This document shows positions 11,801-23,323 of a DNA stretch of 64,000 bases, in pieces. A model generated the notes under the pieces. It did no database searches. It was not told the DNA's origin and was given only the letters and a program-made list of their open reading frames with translations. Location of the stretch: the NCBI GenBank assembly GCA_019279435.1, contig JAAALK010000289.1, positions 31,811,067 through 31,875,066 on the forward strand. The letters are read 5' to 3'. This stretch comes from Zizania palustris. Its lineage: Eukaryota; Streptophyta; Magnoliopsida; Poales; Poaceae. Made by a program: the position numbers and the translations under genes. How positions within the stretch are numbered: the first letter of the stretch is position 1; every line of letters begins with the position of its first letter.

Positions 11801-12178
11801 ATTAATTTTAGTTCAAGAATGTAGTTCTTGTTGGTTGTTGTGTATGATGAATTTTAGCTAATGTTGTTTAAAAATTTAGTTTGTGCATGGTTTATTTTGT
11901 ATCATTGTTTCTTATTAATTATTAATCTAATTTGGTATATTGGACCCTTTGGACTTTTGGAAAATTTGTGAAACAATGAACATTTGAAGTTAAACCGAGT
12001 AAACATCCGAATACGTATTCGTATTCAAAACATCCGTTTTGTATTCGTATTCGAGAACATCCGAATCCGTATTCGTATTCGAATTAAAATGTGGTAAATA
12101 GTGCTATCCGGATTAAAATGTGGTAAATAGTGCTATCCGGATTCGTTTTCATCCGTATCCGATCCGAATCCATCCCTA
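8895..12178. mobile_element. non-autonomous hAT transposon with 8-bp TSD
   Basis: The element starts TAGGGATGGAT and ends ATCCATCCCTA (imperfect inverted termini). It is flanked by the perfect 8-bp duplication CACAGGCT at 8887-8894 and 12179-12186. Terminus type and 8-bp duplication are diagnostic of the hAT superfamily. Both ends carry many ATCCGAATTCGTATTCG-like subterminal motifs, expected transposase binding sites. There is no transposase frame. The 3.28-kb body is mostly a tandem array (9214-11672). A short duplication containing GGTAAATAGTGCTATCCGG lies at about 12087-12141. Confidence 0.92.
9214..11672. repeat. five tandem ~502-bp repeats inside the hAT
   Basis: The landmark GTTTAAAGTAAATTGAT occurs at about 9218, 9718, 10219, 10724 (variant) and 11225, a regular spacing of 500-505 bp. 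Whole units align closely, including ATTTGAACTGCAAGTACC and TACGAGACTTATCAC in each. Units are very AT-rich and differ by scattered substitutions and 1-bp indels. No coding capacity is conserved. Confidence 0.93.
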
Positions 12179-12186
12179 CACAGGCT

Positions 12187-12787
12187 AGCCTAGGCCAACA
12201 CAACAACCTTGCGCTGGCCATAAGTGCACCCCCATACATGACAAGCAATAACTTCTTTCATAGTCTGTGACAAGTGGGGCACTTAGGACCTATTTATTTT
12301 AATTTGGAATTATAATAATCCAACTTATAAAAAAACATAGATTTGACCACCTTACTACATTGTTATAATTTGCACTTCATATTATAATAAACTAGCTTAT
12401 TTGTTTCAACTTATGAAAATAAATTGGATCATTATAATCTCAAACTAAATCAAAACGGATGTGAAACAATAATATCCATTTATCAACTAATAAAGAGAAT
12501 AATACAATTCGGTCAAGCCAAGCACAATTTGTTATACAGGTAGGATCATCTTACAATTATCAACCCAAGGTGGCAGCCTACACACATTGGGTTTTTCATA
12601 CAATTATCAACTAAAGGCATACTCAAGGTCAAACATATGCAAGCTATCTCTCTTTTTCATTTCTAACACACGACTCTAAAAAGGTCAGGAAACAACAACA
12701 CACTTCAGGACAACACAACAAATCATATCAGAACCTCACTGCTGCTAACGGTTGTTCACCATCAAAGAACTGGTAACATTGGCTTTG
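12187..12787 (-). other. 3' flank and probable 3' UTR of the cyclin gene
   Basis: Sequence between the hAT element and the cyclin stop codon. The part nearest the stop (about 12500-12787) is probably transcribed 3' UTR; the end of the transcript cannot be placed from sequence alone. Nothing else recognised. Confidence 0.45.
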
Positions 12788-15700
12788 TCAACTGAACAGT
12801 GACTGCAGAAGCTGTGGTGACGTCAGGTTGGCTACACACTCAAACTGCACACAGATACAATTAGACGGTCAAACAAAACCCAACAAGTAACCCAGTAAGC
12901 TAAATTGGCATTGTCTAGGTTCTATCTTAGCTTAATTGAGCCCCTTAGGTTTGCATACCTTTTGTTGCCTATACTTTTCACGTACAGAATTGAGGGGGCA
13001 ATTACTGGTATTGTGCTGCAGTTCCCGTAGAGCGCAAACACATATTTGAATATCAGAGCTTTTGTAAGAAGTGTAGTGCTCAAGAGTATGATTCTGTAAA
13101 AAAATACCATGGATTAAAGATTAAAGGATGTTTTTGGAAGATACGGAGGTTGATATCTAGTGCATATCCTTGTTTTCATACGAACCCAAGGAAGGTCAGA
13201 TTGGTCAAGTGTCCATCTTGCAAGAAAGACTGCAGATGCTGCCACCACTGAAGGAAGAAATTTAAGGAAACTGTAATCAATCAAAGTCAACTCCGCCAGA
13301 TAATTGGCCAGATAACCCAGAGTAATGGAAGGAGCCTGGAAACACAGATTTAGAGCTTAGTGTTCAGGGATGTACATATAAACTGAATGAAAATTATTGC
13401 TGATAAAAGGTTGAGTTACATGAGTGCCAATCACTTCACGAGAAGCTTTTGCCGCTCTAAGGAATCTCCTGGTCAAATTTACAGTAGAGCAGGAAAGTCA
13501 TGTTAGAAACCGAACCACAACTTCGATTGGATCAAAAAACACCGTATGTATGTGGTAAAGTAACCTGAGAAATGTTTTTGTTGTTGGAACAGATAGATGA
13601 AATCCCAGATCATTAAGCACCAGGGCCTCCATTTTTAGCACCTATTGAATGGAATGGATATCAGCACTAGCAATTGAATGGCTCTTTTATATACATAATT
13701 AGCAATTTCTTCAGAATCCACATGAATAAAGTACCTCGTCCTTTGTATATGTATTGTCAGTTATGAAACAAAATTCTTCAACACGAGGGGCACATATCTC
13801 TTCATATTTCCTGCAGTAAGGTGGATTCAACAATATTTACAATGACATGAAGACAATTGTCACTTGTGGCAGTCAAGATAATAAAGCAACAAGCATAGAG
13901 AACTTCCACTCTTCCAGAGTTGTTAGTTTGTAATTATTTGATGCATTAGCCACAGAATAAAGTGCTTCAGTAGTTAGGTAAACATTTCTATGGTACATCG
14001 GTACATTTTTTGAAGATCGCTAATAGATCCAAAACTTACGAGGCAATCAGCATGCTTGTTATTCCAATAAGTTGTAGTTTCTGCCTTTCAATATAATGCT
14101 GAGAAAGAAATCGGTCAATAAGATTAATAGTTAGGTAGAGTGTGTCTGGCACAAGCTTATATTCTTCAGAGACCTGAAATAAAGACAATATGCAGAACCT
14201 CATAAGCTCAGAAGTCATGAGCCATCCAAACTGCGAATAAAATGTGCAGTGGGAAATCATGATACACCGTAACAAAAAATAAAGATTTAGATTAATGTAT
14301 TTTTGCAAGAAGTATAAAAGGCTTGTTTTTGATGCTGACGATGACTATTCATATTTTGATGTCTTCTGTATCTCATGCTCTCAGCTAAGTGATAGAAGAA
14401 TGGTGAATGTATTATCAGCAACTTATTAAACTATTGGATATAAATTTCTCTTTGTTGAAACTTGAAATCAAATAACTATGATACTTTGAAAGCAAAATGT
14501 AATGGACAATGATGAAACAGGAATGAAAAAATGTTCATGTAGGCTATAACCTAGATGCAGTATGTAACATTTGCATGTAACTGTGTACGTCATGTTTGCA
14601 TGTTGCACATTTTCATACATCAGTGAGATGCTAATGGCTCAACAATAAACAAACTTACACTGGCTTAAAAAGATAGCAGAACAATGTATATATAAACTAC
14701 ATCAGGAGAAATCCTTGCAAACCTCAACAAGCCAGTCAATGAGAATGCCTCGCATGCCCTTTGTGATGTCCCGTTGCAAAGCCTCCATGTAATTTGATAT
14801 GGGTCTTCTTATAAGCTGGGGAATGACATAATTAGATGATAGAGTTTTTAAACAAGAACATTGTGCCTCTCCTAAAAAACAAGAACATTGTGCCAATAAT
14901 GCAGAGATGAAACATAAGCATGCAAAATTGAATTCATCCCCATCTTACAAGAATGTTTGAAATATGAAGAAACAATAATTATGCTTAAACAGCGCAAAGA
15001 AGCTGTTGTTTTTCACCAAAGAACATAAACAAACCTCTGATGCCATCAGATTTGTGTATATGTCTGCAGCGTAGGAAACACACATTTGAGGATTGCCATT
15101 ATCGTTGTCAATGTCTATAATGCCTAAACCACAAGAGTTCCCTGGAACAAAATACAGACTCTTTAGCTGTTATTCCCCACTTGGAAGACCATTTGAAGTT
15201 TATGATTAAGATTATCTACAAATATCTACAAATCAGCAGCATACAGAAACATATACAGTATTATAGGCATGGTTTTGTTGATTATAAGTTCTGTGTGACA
15301 ACAGAAAGGCCATGAAGGACGTTCTGAATAAAAGCAATGCCAGACAGTTGGTAATATGGCAAGCAAAGGGAAACCCTGAACATTTTTATGGATTTAGGTG
15401 TAATTGTGACTTGAAAAAATCACTAAGTTCAGATTCTGAATGCTGAAATAAGCATGCAAAACAACTAACCAGTCTTTGAGTCAGCGGGTTCAGGCTTATC
15501 CATGGCATTTCTTGCCTCAAAGAATGCCTCATGACAACCAGAATCCCTGTTTCGCTCAATATTCTGCAAGGACAGTGACCCCTCATTTTCAGGCAAATCA
15601 GTGGGCTCCCTTGGTGCCAAAAGCTCCACCTTTTGCATCTCTTCAGAACTTTTAGAATCATTCACAAGTGAATTTCCACTAACAGCAGGAGGAGGTAACT

Positions 15701-16185
15701 TAGGAACCCTCTTTGCACACTGCTTTTTGCCCAGAATTCGTTCAACCCTTTTTGTGGGCTTTGACTTTGACTAAAACAAAGGAATTACCTTGTTATTCTA
15801 ATATTCTACCAATAATATTCAGGAAAAATAAAGGTAAAAAAATCATCATATCATAATGCAATGATATGTAGAACTCTTATACCTGAAGCTTAGTCACCGT
15901 AGTGCAATTCCTGTGTGAGGTAGTACATCTGATATTGGTTATTTCCTTGAGCACTGTGCGCCGTTTAGGCTGAGGAGCTGAAGTTATAGTACTTGCACCA
16001 TTGGTTTCATCCAAAGCTCCTCTTTTCGTCTTCCCTTTTACTGCCTGCTTTTGTTCAGTTCTTGCAGGTAGAGGTAAAGAGGGAACCAACCCAAACCTTC
16101 CACGATTTGCAGCTGCTTGAGCTCGTGTGATTCGACTAGGTGCTTGGCAAGCAGTAAGCACCGGATTTTCCTTTCTTGCAGCCAT
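12788..16185 (-). CDS. CYCA2;1: A2-type cyclin, 11 coding exons, intact
   Basis: Mitotic A-type cyclin, the regulatory partner of cyclin-dependent kinases in the nucleus (S to M phase). Coding exons: 16185-15883, 15770-15470, 15141-15035, 14815-14723, 14173-14040, 13810-13735, 13641-13565, 13468-13420, 13335-13186, 13093-12959, 12844-12788. All introns are GT-AG and all phases agree, giving 1,482 nt and 493 residues ending in TGA. An APC/C KEN box (residues 5-7) and a destruction box RTVLKEITN (76-84) lie in the N-terminal region. The cyclin box starts around MRGILIDWLVE (258-268) and continues VSEEYKLVPDTLYLTINLID. The C-terminal cyclin fold has YLANYLAELTLIDYSFLKFL and the end is SPQLLQSLFS. 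Start chosen because MAARKENPVL matches A2 cyclin N termini as I recall rice CYCA2;1. The symbol is by resemblance. Confidence 0.95.
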
Positions 16186-17300
16186 TTGATCCTGAATGTG
16201 GAAAAACAATAAATGACTTGTTTTGAGAAATGAAGAAAGCAATCAGGGTAAATAACATTGTAGAGCTGCACATGTGAATAATATAGTGCATTAGACATTT
16301 AGACGTTATGCATTAGACATTTGAAATAAACAGATCTTTCTTGAAAAGCTTATGAGATCATACTTACTCTCAAGTGCACAACCTAAAACCAAATTACAAT
16401 TCCCTTGATATCATGATTGAGATAAACAATAGATTATCCCAGGCCATACAAATCACATGAGCAGTCAGTTTGCATAAATTCTTACAGTTTGACCCATAAT
16501 TCAAATGTGAATCTGCATGATGTTTAAAAAGAATTACATACATGTTTAACTGCCTTTCTACTACAGTGGGAATTACAAGAAACGCAATGACATTCAAGTT
16601 AACTGCCTAGCAAATGACATTTCATATTCAGGTTAACTTTCCTGGCATTTTCGTTCATGGTAGTGAACGGGTGCAACTTTGACCTCGCAATAGATTGAGA
16701 CAAGAAAGCCTCTAAAACATGTCAACAGGTGCATACTCCACTAAAACTCTTATCTTTTTTGAACCGGAGACTAATAAACCTAACTCTAAGGCAGAAATTC
16801 CTGGAAATATCATTAACACAAAGCAATTAACGTGCATTTCCAATCCTTATGGCCACAAATCAAGCAGATCTAAGACGCAGATGAAGGTCAAGAAAGACAC
16901 TAAACTCCCCTCGCTGCAAATTCAACAATGCGTACCAAGAAAACCAAATGGCCGACCAAGAAAGTTCACTAAAGAACCTCCCCAATTCTTGGACGAACCC
17001 TCTGCCGCCCCCGCGGCGGCGGGAACCAGGGTGCGGAGTAATGTGGGCAGCCCCCACTTCGGAAGCGGCGGCGGCGGCCTGGAGCAGGAGGAGAAGATAA
17101 GCCCTAGAAACGAGGAGAAGACGGGGCCGAGAGGAGAGGCGGCCGCGGCGGCGGAGGCGTGGCCCCCCCCTCCGGATCTAAGACGAAGAGGTTTGTTAGC
17201 AAACCTCCACGCCGGCGGTACCCTGGTCAGCTAGCGACGGCGGCGGCCGGAACGGGCGGTGTGGGTGGCGGCGGAGGCGGGTCTCGATTTTTTTTTCTCC
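16186..17300 (-). promoter_or_regulatory. 5' UTR (with probable intron) and proximal promoter of the cyclin gene
   Basis: Just upstream of the ATG the minus strand reads CACATTCAG|GATCAAATGG, a likely acceptor of an intron in the 5' UTR. The GC-rich, CT-rich block at 16980-17300 (CCGCCGCCG runs) is typical of grass 5' ends and is the likely first exon and transcription start region. I cannot place the start site or the donor. A plus-strand open frame at 16719-17234 is a by-product of this GC-rich block. Confidence 0.45.
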
Positions 17301-20203
17301 TCTGGTTTTGAAGTTTGAAGGCGTAGGCGGGATGACGGTGTAGAAGAGGGACCGAGGGAAGCCGAGATTGGGGAGGCGTAGCAGGGACACAAAAAGGGAA
17401 AGCGAGGGTACACTTCACTTTTGAGTCCGTAAATAAACTTAAAGTAGTTTTGTAAGAAGAGTATAGTTCGGTTTCGACTTAAATCTTACTTTTAGATGTG
17501 TTTGATTAGAAGAAATAGGGATACGATAATTCTAAATAAGGAATATTGTCTTAAATGTGAGATAACATTATCTCTAAAAATAGCTAGACCAATTTATCCT
17601 ACTTTTTCCCTCATGCCTGCTGCTGTGAGAGTAACACCATTTTCTTCATTTGTGTTGTCGTCACACTTGACCGTCATTGTGGTTTGTCCGTCGTCATGCC
17701 ATCTCGCCTTCACGTTATCCCGTTGTAGTGTAGAGCTCCGCCCACCATGTATATACCTTTTCTTTTAGAATCTTACATACCCTATTTAGAAATTGACCTT
17801 TTTCTACCTTTTTCTACCATGTAGAAATCGCATACCATCTCACTCTTGAATATATACCCTCAAGTGTATTCCTATAATACACGCTTAAAGAGAAAAGAGC
17901 TAACTGATATTTTTTTGATCTTATTAAATTTCTATTTAAAACATACATACGTGTGTAATATTTGTTGCTTCTGGGATTTAGATTTAAATGCTAGTAGGTG
18001 GAGTCACGCACTCATGGTTTTATTGCCGCACCGCCGATACTTTCCACCATAAATCCGATCTAAGTGTGGAGAAGATAAAAAAGATGTATTTATGATTTGT
18101 GTAACATTTATTTATGTAACAAGTCCAATTATGTATATAAATGGGATGCCGCAATAGAAACCAAATATACCATAGACATTTAGTAGCACATTTTAGTGGG
18201 GCCTAATGGAACATGAAAATAGAAAAATCACATCTTTATTCCTTCCACTAGCTATGAATATCGCTCACTCATCTTCCTAGGCATAATAGTAATTAATAAA
18301 AAAAACTTCATGTGTTACATGGAATTAAAAGTCCCAATAACCTCAGTGACATACCGCTATTTTCTCATTTCCACCATTCATCACTAGCTATAATTGTTTT
18401 GTTTTGAACATCGCAACCTAACCCAGTCGCAGCCTTCTTCAGCTCAATCTAAATGTTATATTCTCTCTTCAAAGAATCACATTGGTTCTTTAGCTTTGTC
18501 CGATCATAGTTTCTATTGGTTTTTGTATTAAATTTCTCCTCCAAGTTTTTTACCCGGTGTTATTCAAGGCTATTGTTGATCTATTTCTAGCTAGTACCTC
18601 ATCCCAATAAATCTCATAGAACGCTCATGTTATGAAAGTATCCCAATTTGCTTTTCTTGCCTTTTGTTTGTCCATCATATCTATTATTAACATATTTTAC
18701 ATAAATGTATATCTCAACAATTTTATTGATTTTCAACTTTAAATAATATCATACATCAAGATGAAATGGAAGACCAAAAGATAGCAAAGATGGAGTATAT
18801 TACCTCTGATAATGTAGCAATGAACCAAGTGATAGTATGTAGTAGTGAAAAAAATAGTTGCCCTTTTGTTCTGAGATAAAAAGAACAAGACTAGATCTCC
18901 CTCACTTGTTGACGTTGGCTTGGAGGGCTCTCACGACGGCATTGGGGCGACAAGCTCACCTAGCAGCGTTGGGGAGGAAGGCTCCTAGATGTTGGGGCAG
19001 AAGTCTCTCCCTCACAGGTAGCGCAAGACAGGAGGATGGACTGGTGGGAGAGTTAGGTTGGGACAAAAGTGGGTCGGTGGTGGGTTTTGTTTAGTGGAAT
19101 GGTCGGAAAATAAAATTCAACGGAAACTAAAGAAGCTAGGGATGATCAATTTCTCAACTACTAGGCTTTTGAGGAGTAGCTATGTTTACATGTATCAGCA
19201 ATTGTGCCAAATCATATCATTTTCTATCATCTAAATAAAATTCCAAACATCTAAACATAGCATGGAAAATAAGTATTGGAGGGGAATACCTTGTGGAGGT
19301 CATTGGGATCCATATGATGCTTTGATTCACAAGAATGGATCAAGGAAGAAGAGGGTCAGGGGAGGGGCGAGAGGATGTGAGGTGAGGTGAGGTGAGGAGA
19401 GGATGAGAACAACGATAGGATGAGATAGAGAAATACAGGAGGAGAGAAAGACGGGTTGGCAGTTTTAAAGAGGTTTTTAAAAAGTCGAGCGGGAAAAAAT
19501 TACATGAGAGGGAATTTTGAAATATTATTTGAAACAAAACCGCACGTCTCTCATTCCAAAGTTAGTAAAGGCATTTATTAATGAGCTTCATCTATATAAA
19601 GTACGGAAGCCACCTTATTTGCAAAACCATCTCCAATTGATTTTTAGACATTCATAATTATGAACCATCTTTGACAACGTATCCACGATAGTCTGATTCA
19701 ATAGTAATGTTGTGTCAATTATGAACCATGTCAGCACTGGAGATAAGGTAGTGATAACTAGGGATGAAAATGGAATGAAAATATATGATTCGTTGTAAGA
19801 AAAATAGAGACAAAAAGGGTTAGATGAAAATAGAATATTTTGAAACATAAATAATGGAAAAATAATTTTTTATTTAGAAACAAAAACAAAACAGAAAACC
19901 CATTCCCCATATGCCATAGCCAAATCCATTATCGAATGGCCCATTCAACCCAATCACATATACATGTCCACTATTCATGATCCAGGCATGGCCCAGCACA
20001 ATTGCCTATGGGCCAAGCCGACACAACCCATTAAATTGGACCATGTATAAATCGAGACCCTTGCACATCGGGTTAGCATGGCACGACCCGCTTACAACAG
20101 TTGGCTAGCATGACACGACCTGAGACACAATACAACATGATAGTCTACATGGCCTAATCATTCACACCCACTACCCAAGGAAAAATTAGACTCCCCATGT
20201 GCA
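17301..20203. other. intergenic region
   Basis: No gene recognised. Noted: a GGTGA pentamer run at 19378-19396; TAGGGATGAAAATGG at 19759, which resembles the end of an Ac-like hAT element but has no visible partner; and repeated GGCACGACCC/GACACGACC motifs at 20070-20120 of a kind seen in decayed grass repeats. Open frames here are short and lack codon-like structure. Confidence 0.5.
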
Positions 20204-21052
20204 TGTTGAAGGAATTGTGTCCAAGAAAATTCCAGTTGGATTGGAAGTTCCGATTTAGAATCGGAAGTTCCAGTTATTTTTGAATTAGAAACAGAGAGTT
20301 CAAATCGGAAGTTCTGATATGATATCAAAAGTTCTGATAATTTATTGTTTGCAAAATAGAGAGCTCAAATCGAAAGTTCCGATTTGGAATCGGAAGTTTC
20401 GATAATTTCTAATTCAGAGATAGAGAGTTCAAATCATAAGTTCCGATGTGGATCGGGAAAATTGCATCGATCAGAAGTTCTGATAAGGGTATCATAAGTT
20501 TCGATGCTTCCTGAAATTGTGGACCGAGAGCCCTGATCGGAAGTTCCGATCTAAGGATCGGATGTTCTGAGGTGGGCAAAATAGGTTGGATCTATTGGGC
20601 CTCAATTGGAATGGGCTAGGGGTCTCGCCTCTATATAAAGATAGGAGGAGGTCTTGGACATCAGATGATTCATTGTTTAGATTAGATCTAAACCCTAGCC
20701 ACCAAGAACTCCTCCTCTCCCTTTCTTGATCTCAAGAGTTGAGATTGCGATTTCTCCTAGAACTCACCCTCGGTGCTAGCACGCCGGTGTGATATCAATC
20801 TCATCCTTGTACGTGTGGATATCGTGGAGGCGCTACTCCAATAGTGGCGTTTGTGGTCTTCTTCACGTGGATGCTGACATCTTCGCTGATTAGATCGCCG
20901 GGGAACGGGCGGAGCGATATGAGGATAAGCGAGGACGTGCTTCCCTAGCATCTTCTTCTGCTGCACCTAGCGCGTCTCGCGCTAGAAGGTAACGATTATT
21001 AGGGCAAAATTTTTGAAACTGTCGGCTAGCGTAGCTTCTCCGTTCCCCTACA
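20204..21052 (+). repeat. copia 5' LTR
   Basis: Starts TGTTGAAGG and ends CCCTACA, 849 bp. CTATATAAAG near 20632 is the TATA box. The U3 part carries many copies of a GGAAGTTCCGAT motif (see repeat entry). The right boundary is fixed by the adjacent primer binding site. Confidence 0.8.
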
Positions 21053-21372
21053 GTGGTATCAGAGCCGACATGCGAAGTGTTCGATATGGATCACTCGTGT
21101 ATGGAGATACATGGTGAAAAAATAAATTAGATCTATTTCTATCCGTAGAAGATCGGAAGTTCCAATGCTAGATCGAAAGTTTTGATGCTTGCCGGAACGG
21201 AAGTTCTGATATTGAATAAGATTCAATACAGAGAGCAATTTTGCTATCAGAAGTTCCAATATTGGATTGGAAGTTCCGATATTAGATTGGAAGTTCCAAT
21301 GTCGGTTTTTAATCGATACAGAGAGCAATATTGTCATCGGAAGTTCTGATTTAGAATTGGAAGTTCTGATCT
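20238..21372. repeat. array of ATCGGAAGTTCCGAT-like motifs
   Basis: About 19 degenerate copies of a nearly self-complementary 15-mer (ATCGGAAGTTCCGAT and variants with TTCTGAT, TTCCAAT) occur in two clusters: 20238-20575 within U3 and 21145-21372 in the untranslated leader after the primer binding site. The stretch between them (TATA box, R/U5, PBS) lacks the motif. Confidence 0.85.
21054..21065 (+). other. primer binding site, tRNA-iMet type
   Basis: TGGTATCAGAGC lies one base after the LTR. This is the standard complement of the 3' end of plant initiator methionine tRNA used by copia elements. Confidence 0.9.
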
Positions 21373-22235
21373 AGTTCAGTCACTTGTAGATTCTTCACCT
21401 AACTTTATTTTGTAGAAAATGTTGTGACTGGTAGGGCTTTGATGAATGTGATTAATGAGATGCATGCATTGAATGTAAATTAAATATGACATGTATGTCA
21501 TGATTATTTACAGTCAAGGTTGATGTAAATTTGCGACCTATGTGTCGAGTATTGATGCTTCGACTCATGTAACTAGTATAGGTGCTATTTTAATAGACTA
21601 GTGCAGTTCATGGAGGCCATAAGCACACACTCACTAACGAGAGCCATGGAAATGGATATCACCATGTGAAGGGGTCATATTGTGCCATGGTCAATGTGTT
21701 GTTTTTGGTGCTTGCTTAAGTTCCTATTATACTATTCTTGCATGTTTCGCGCGCACTAAGGATGTCACCTTGCTAGAATAGTTTTCCCTCAGAAAATTAA
21801 GTATTGATGCTCTTTCCAATAACTGCACCTACTAAGGATCTCGATCATCGATAGTGGGTCTACCAAAGTAGGGTGCTATCTTTTATCTTGACCGATTGTG
21901 GTGGAAGTCGGACTTCTGCACACATAGTATTGGTTTGCTTAATGAGGCTATCAAAATGGTTTTGGGCCTTAGGGCATAGAGTTAGGCGTTGAGTGTTGGA
22001 TGCTTCTCGAACGACAAGAGTCACATACGATGTGATTAACAAAGTGTTGTTTACCTATGTCACATAGCTTCCAGTAATAATGCCAAAGCTCACTAGGAGT
22101 TAGAATGAATATGGATCATGCGCCACTATTAGTCATTAGAGGGAAAATGACTATTTTTAAAATAGTGGAACTTCTTTTATTGGATAAAAGATAAACATTG
22201 CATAGTGTTGAACCTTGCATTTAGTTTTGTAGATC

Positions 22236-23094
22236 ATGGCACTAACTACTACTGTTAAGAGCACTTTAGTTTTTAATTTGTGATTTATTCTTGAATGAGA
22301 GAAATTGTTTGGAACAAATTTCATGGATTGGTACAGAAACTTGAGAATTGTTCTCAAGCAAGAGAAAAATGATTATGTTCTAGAGGAACCCCACCTTGAT
22401 GAATTAGGGGAAGATGCTTCTGTAGCAGACAAGCGTGCTTATAAGAAGCATGCTAGTGATTCTGTGGATGCCAGTTGTCTGATGCTTGCCTGCATCTCCC
22501 AATCATGTGATGATGGTTCAGAATGAGAGCAAAAATAGAAATAGGAAGGGCAAGGCTAAGACCTCAGATACGATCTCTAGTGCGAAGCCTAAACCGACTG
22601 AAAAGTCCAAGTCGGGTTCTACTAGCTCTGATGTTTGCCACCATTGCCACAAGCTTTGGCATTGGAAGCGCAACTAAAGGTGTATCTGGAAGACCAAAAG
22701 AACAAAAAGGGAAGTGTGACTTCCGCTTCAGGTATTAATGTTATTGAAATTAAACTTGTTACTCGTCCAAATAATTCATGGGTATTTGATACTAGTTCTA
22801 TGATTCATACTTGCAAATTGTTGTAGGGGTTGAGTAGGACAAGAAAGTGTACTAGTGGCAAGTTGAATGTCCGCGTTGTAAATGGTGCAAAAGTTGCAAT
22901 GTTGGTCGTCGACATTTATTCACTATCACTACCTTTAGGACTAGTTTTGGAGTTGAATAATTGTTATTTCATTCCCACCTTAGGCAGAAATATTATCTCT
23001 TCTTCATGTTTAGAAGAAGACGGTTTTGAATTCGTAATAAATAACAAGTGTTGTTCAATATTTTCGAATGGCATGCTCTATAGTGGTTGTCCAT
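22236..23094 (+). pseudogene. copia gag and start of pol, degenerate
   Basis: The ATG at 22236 opens MALTTTVKST and, after in-frame stops, the copia gag motif GTNFMDWYRNLRIVLKQEKN. A join near 22500 removes the middle of gag. The zinc knuckle CHHCHKLWHWKRNC (C-X2-C-X4-H-X4-C) follows at about 22635-22676. The protease signature is NSWVFDTSSMIHTC, with DTSS where copia proteases usually have D-[ST]-G-[AS]. Then comes the segment before integrase (NCYFIPTLGRNIISSSCLEED). Several frame changes; non-functional. Confidence 0.8.
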
Positions 23095-23323
23095 TAGTTG
23101 GGAAGGTCCTTTTAAAGTAGCCGAAATTGCTCCACGTAACCGTACTTATTGGAATCTCTACAAGGAGAGCGGTTTTGAAGAGCTTCGAATGGTAGGTATT
23201 TGAAAAGGAACTTCACAAGTGTGTGGCAAAGCGCTTGAAAGTATCGAAAGGCCGATATGGAAGTATCGTCCTTAGCCCGTTATGCTTTTAGTTCACTTAG
23301 TTCACTAAAAGGCAGGGGGCATG
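23095..23323 (+). mobile_element. 3' tail of a Tat-type element (integrase end plus PPT)
   Basis: This matches the reverse complement of 30210-29973 in element B: the last part of integrase (from GTTGGGAAGGTCCTTTTAA), the untranslated tail and the polypurine tract AAAAGGCAGGGGGCATG at 23307-23323. It runs directly into the LTR at 23324. That LTR is therefore the 3' LTR of this fragment and, at the same time, the 5' LTR of element A. Confidence 0.85.

Larger units (their letters stand above)
20204..23094 (+). mobile_element. Ty1/copia element, 5' part (5' LTR, PBS, gag, start of pol)
   Basis: A 5' LTR (20204-21052) is followed by an initiator-Met primer binding site and a decayed copia gag-pol. 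The element stops at about 23094, inside the region upstream of integrase, where Tat-type sequence begins (shared TAGTTGGG at the join). The 3' part and 3' LTR are not in the window. Confidence 0.8.

Noticed and set aside
16719..17234. 171-codon plus-strand open frame
   Set aside because: It lies antisense to the GC-rich 5' UTR and promoter of the cyclin gene; the residues (runs of A, P, G, E) follow base composition and no homology is recognisable.
19755..19860. TAGGGATGAAAATGG as the end of a second hAT element
   Set aside because: No inverted partner or 8-bp duplication could be found nearby; left as a note only.
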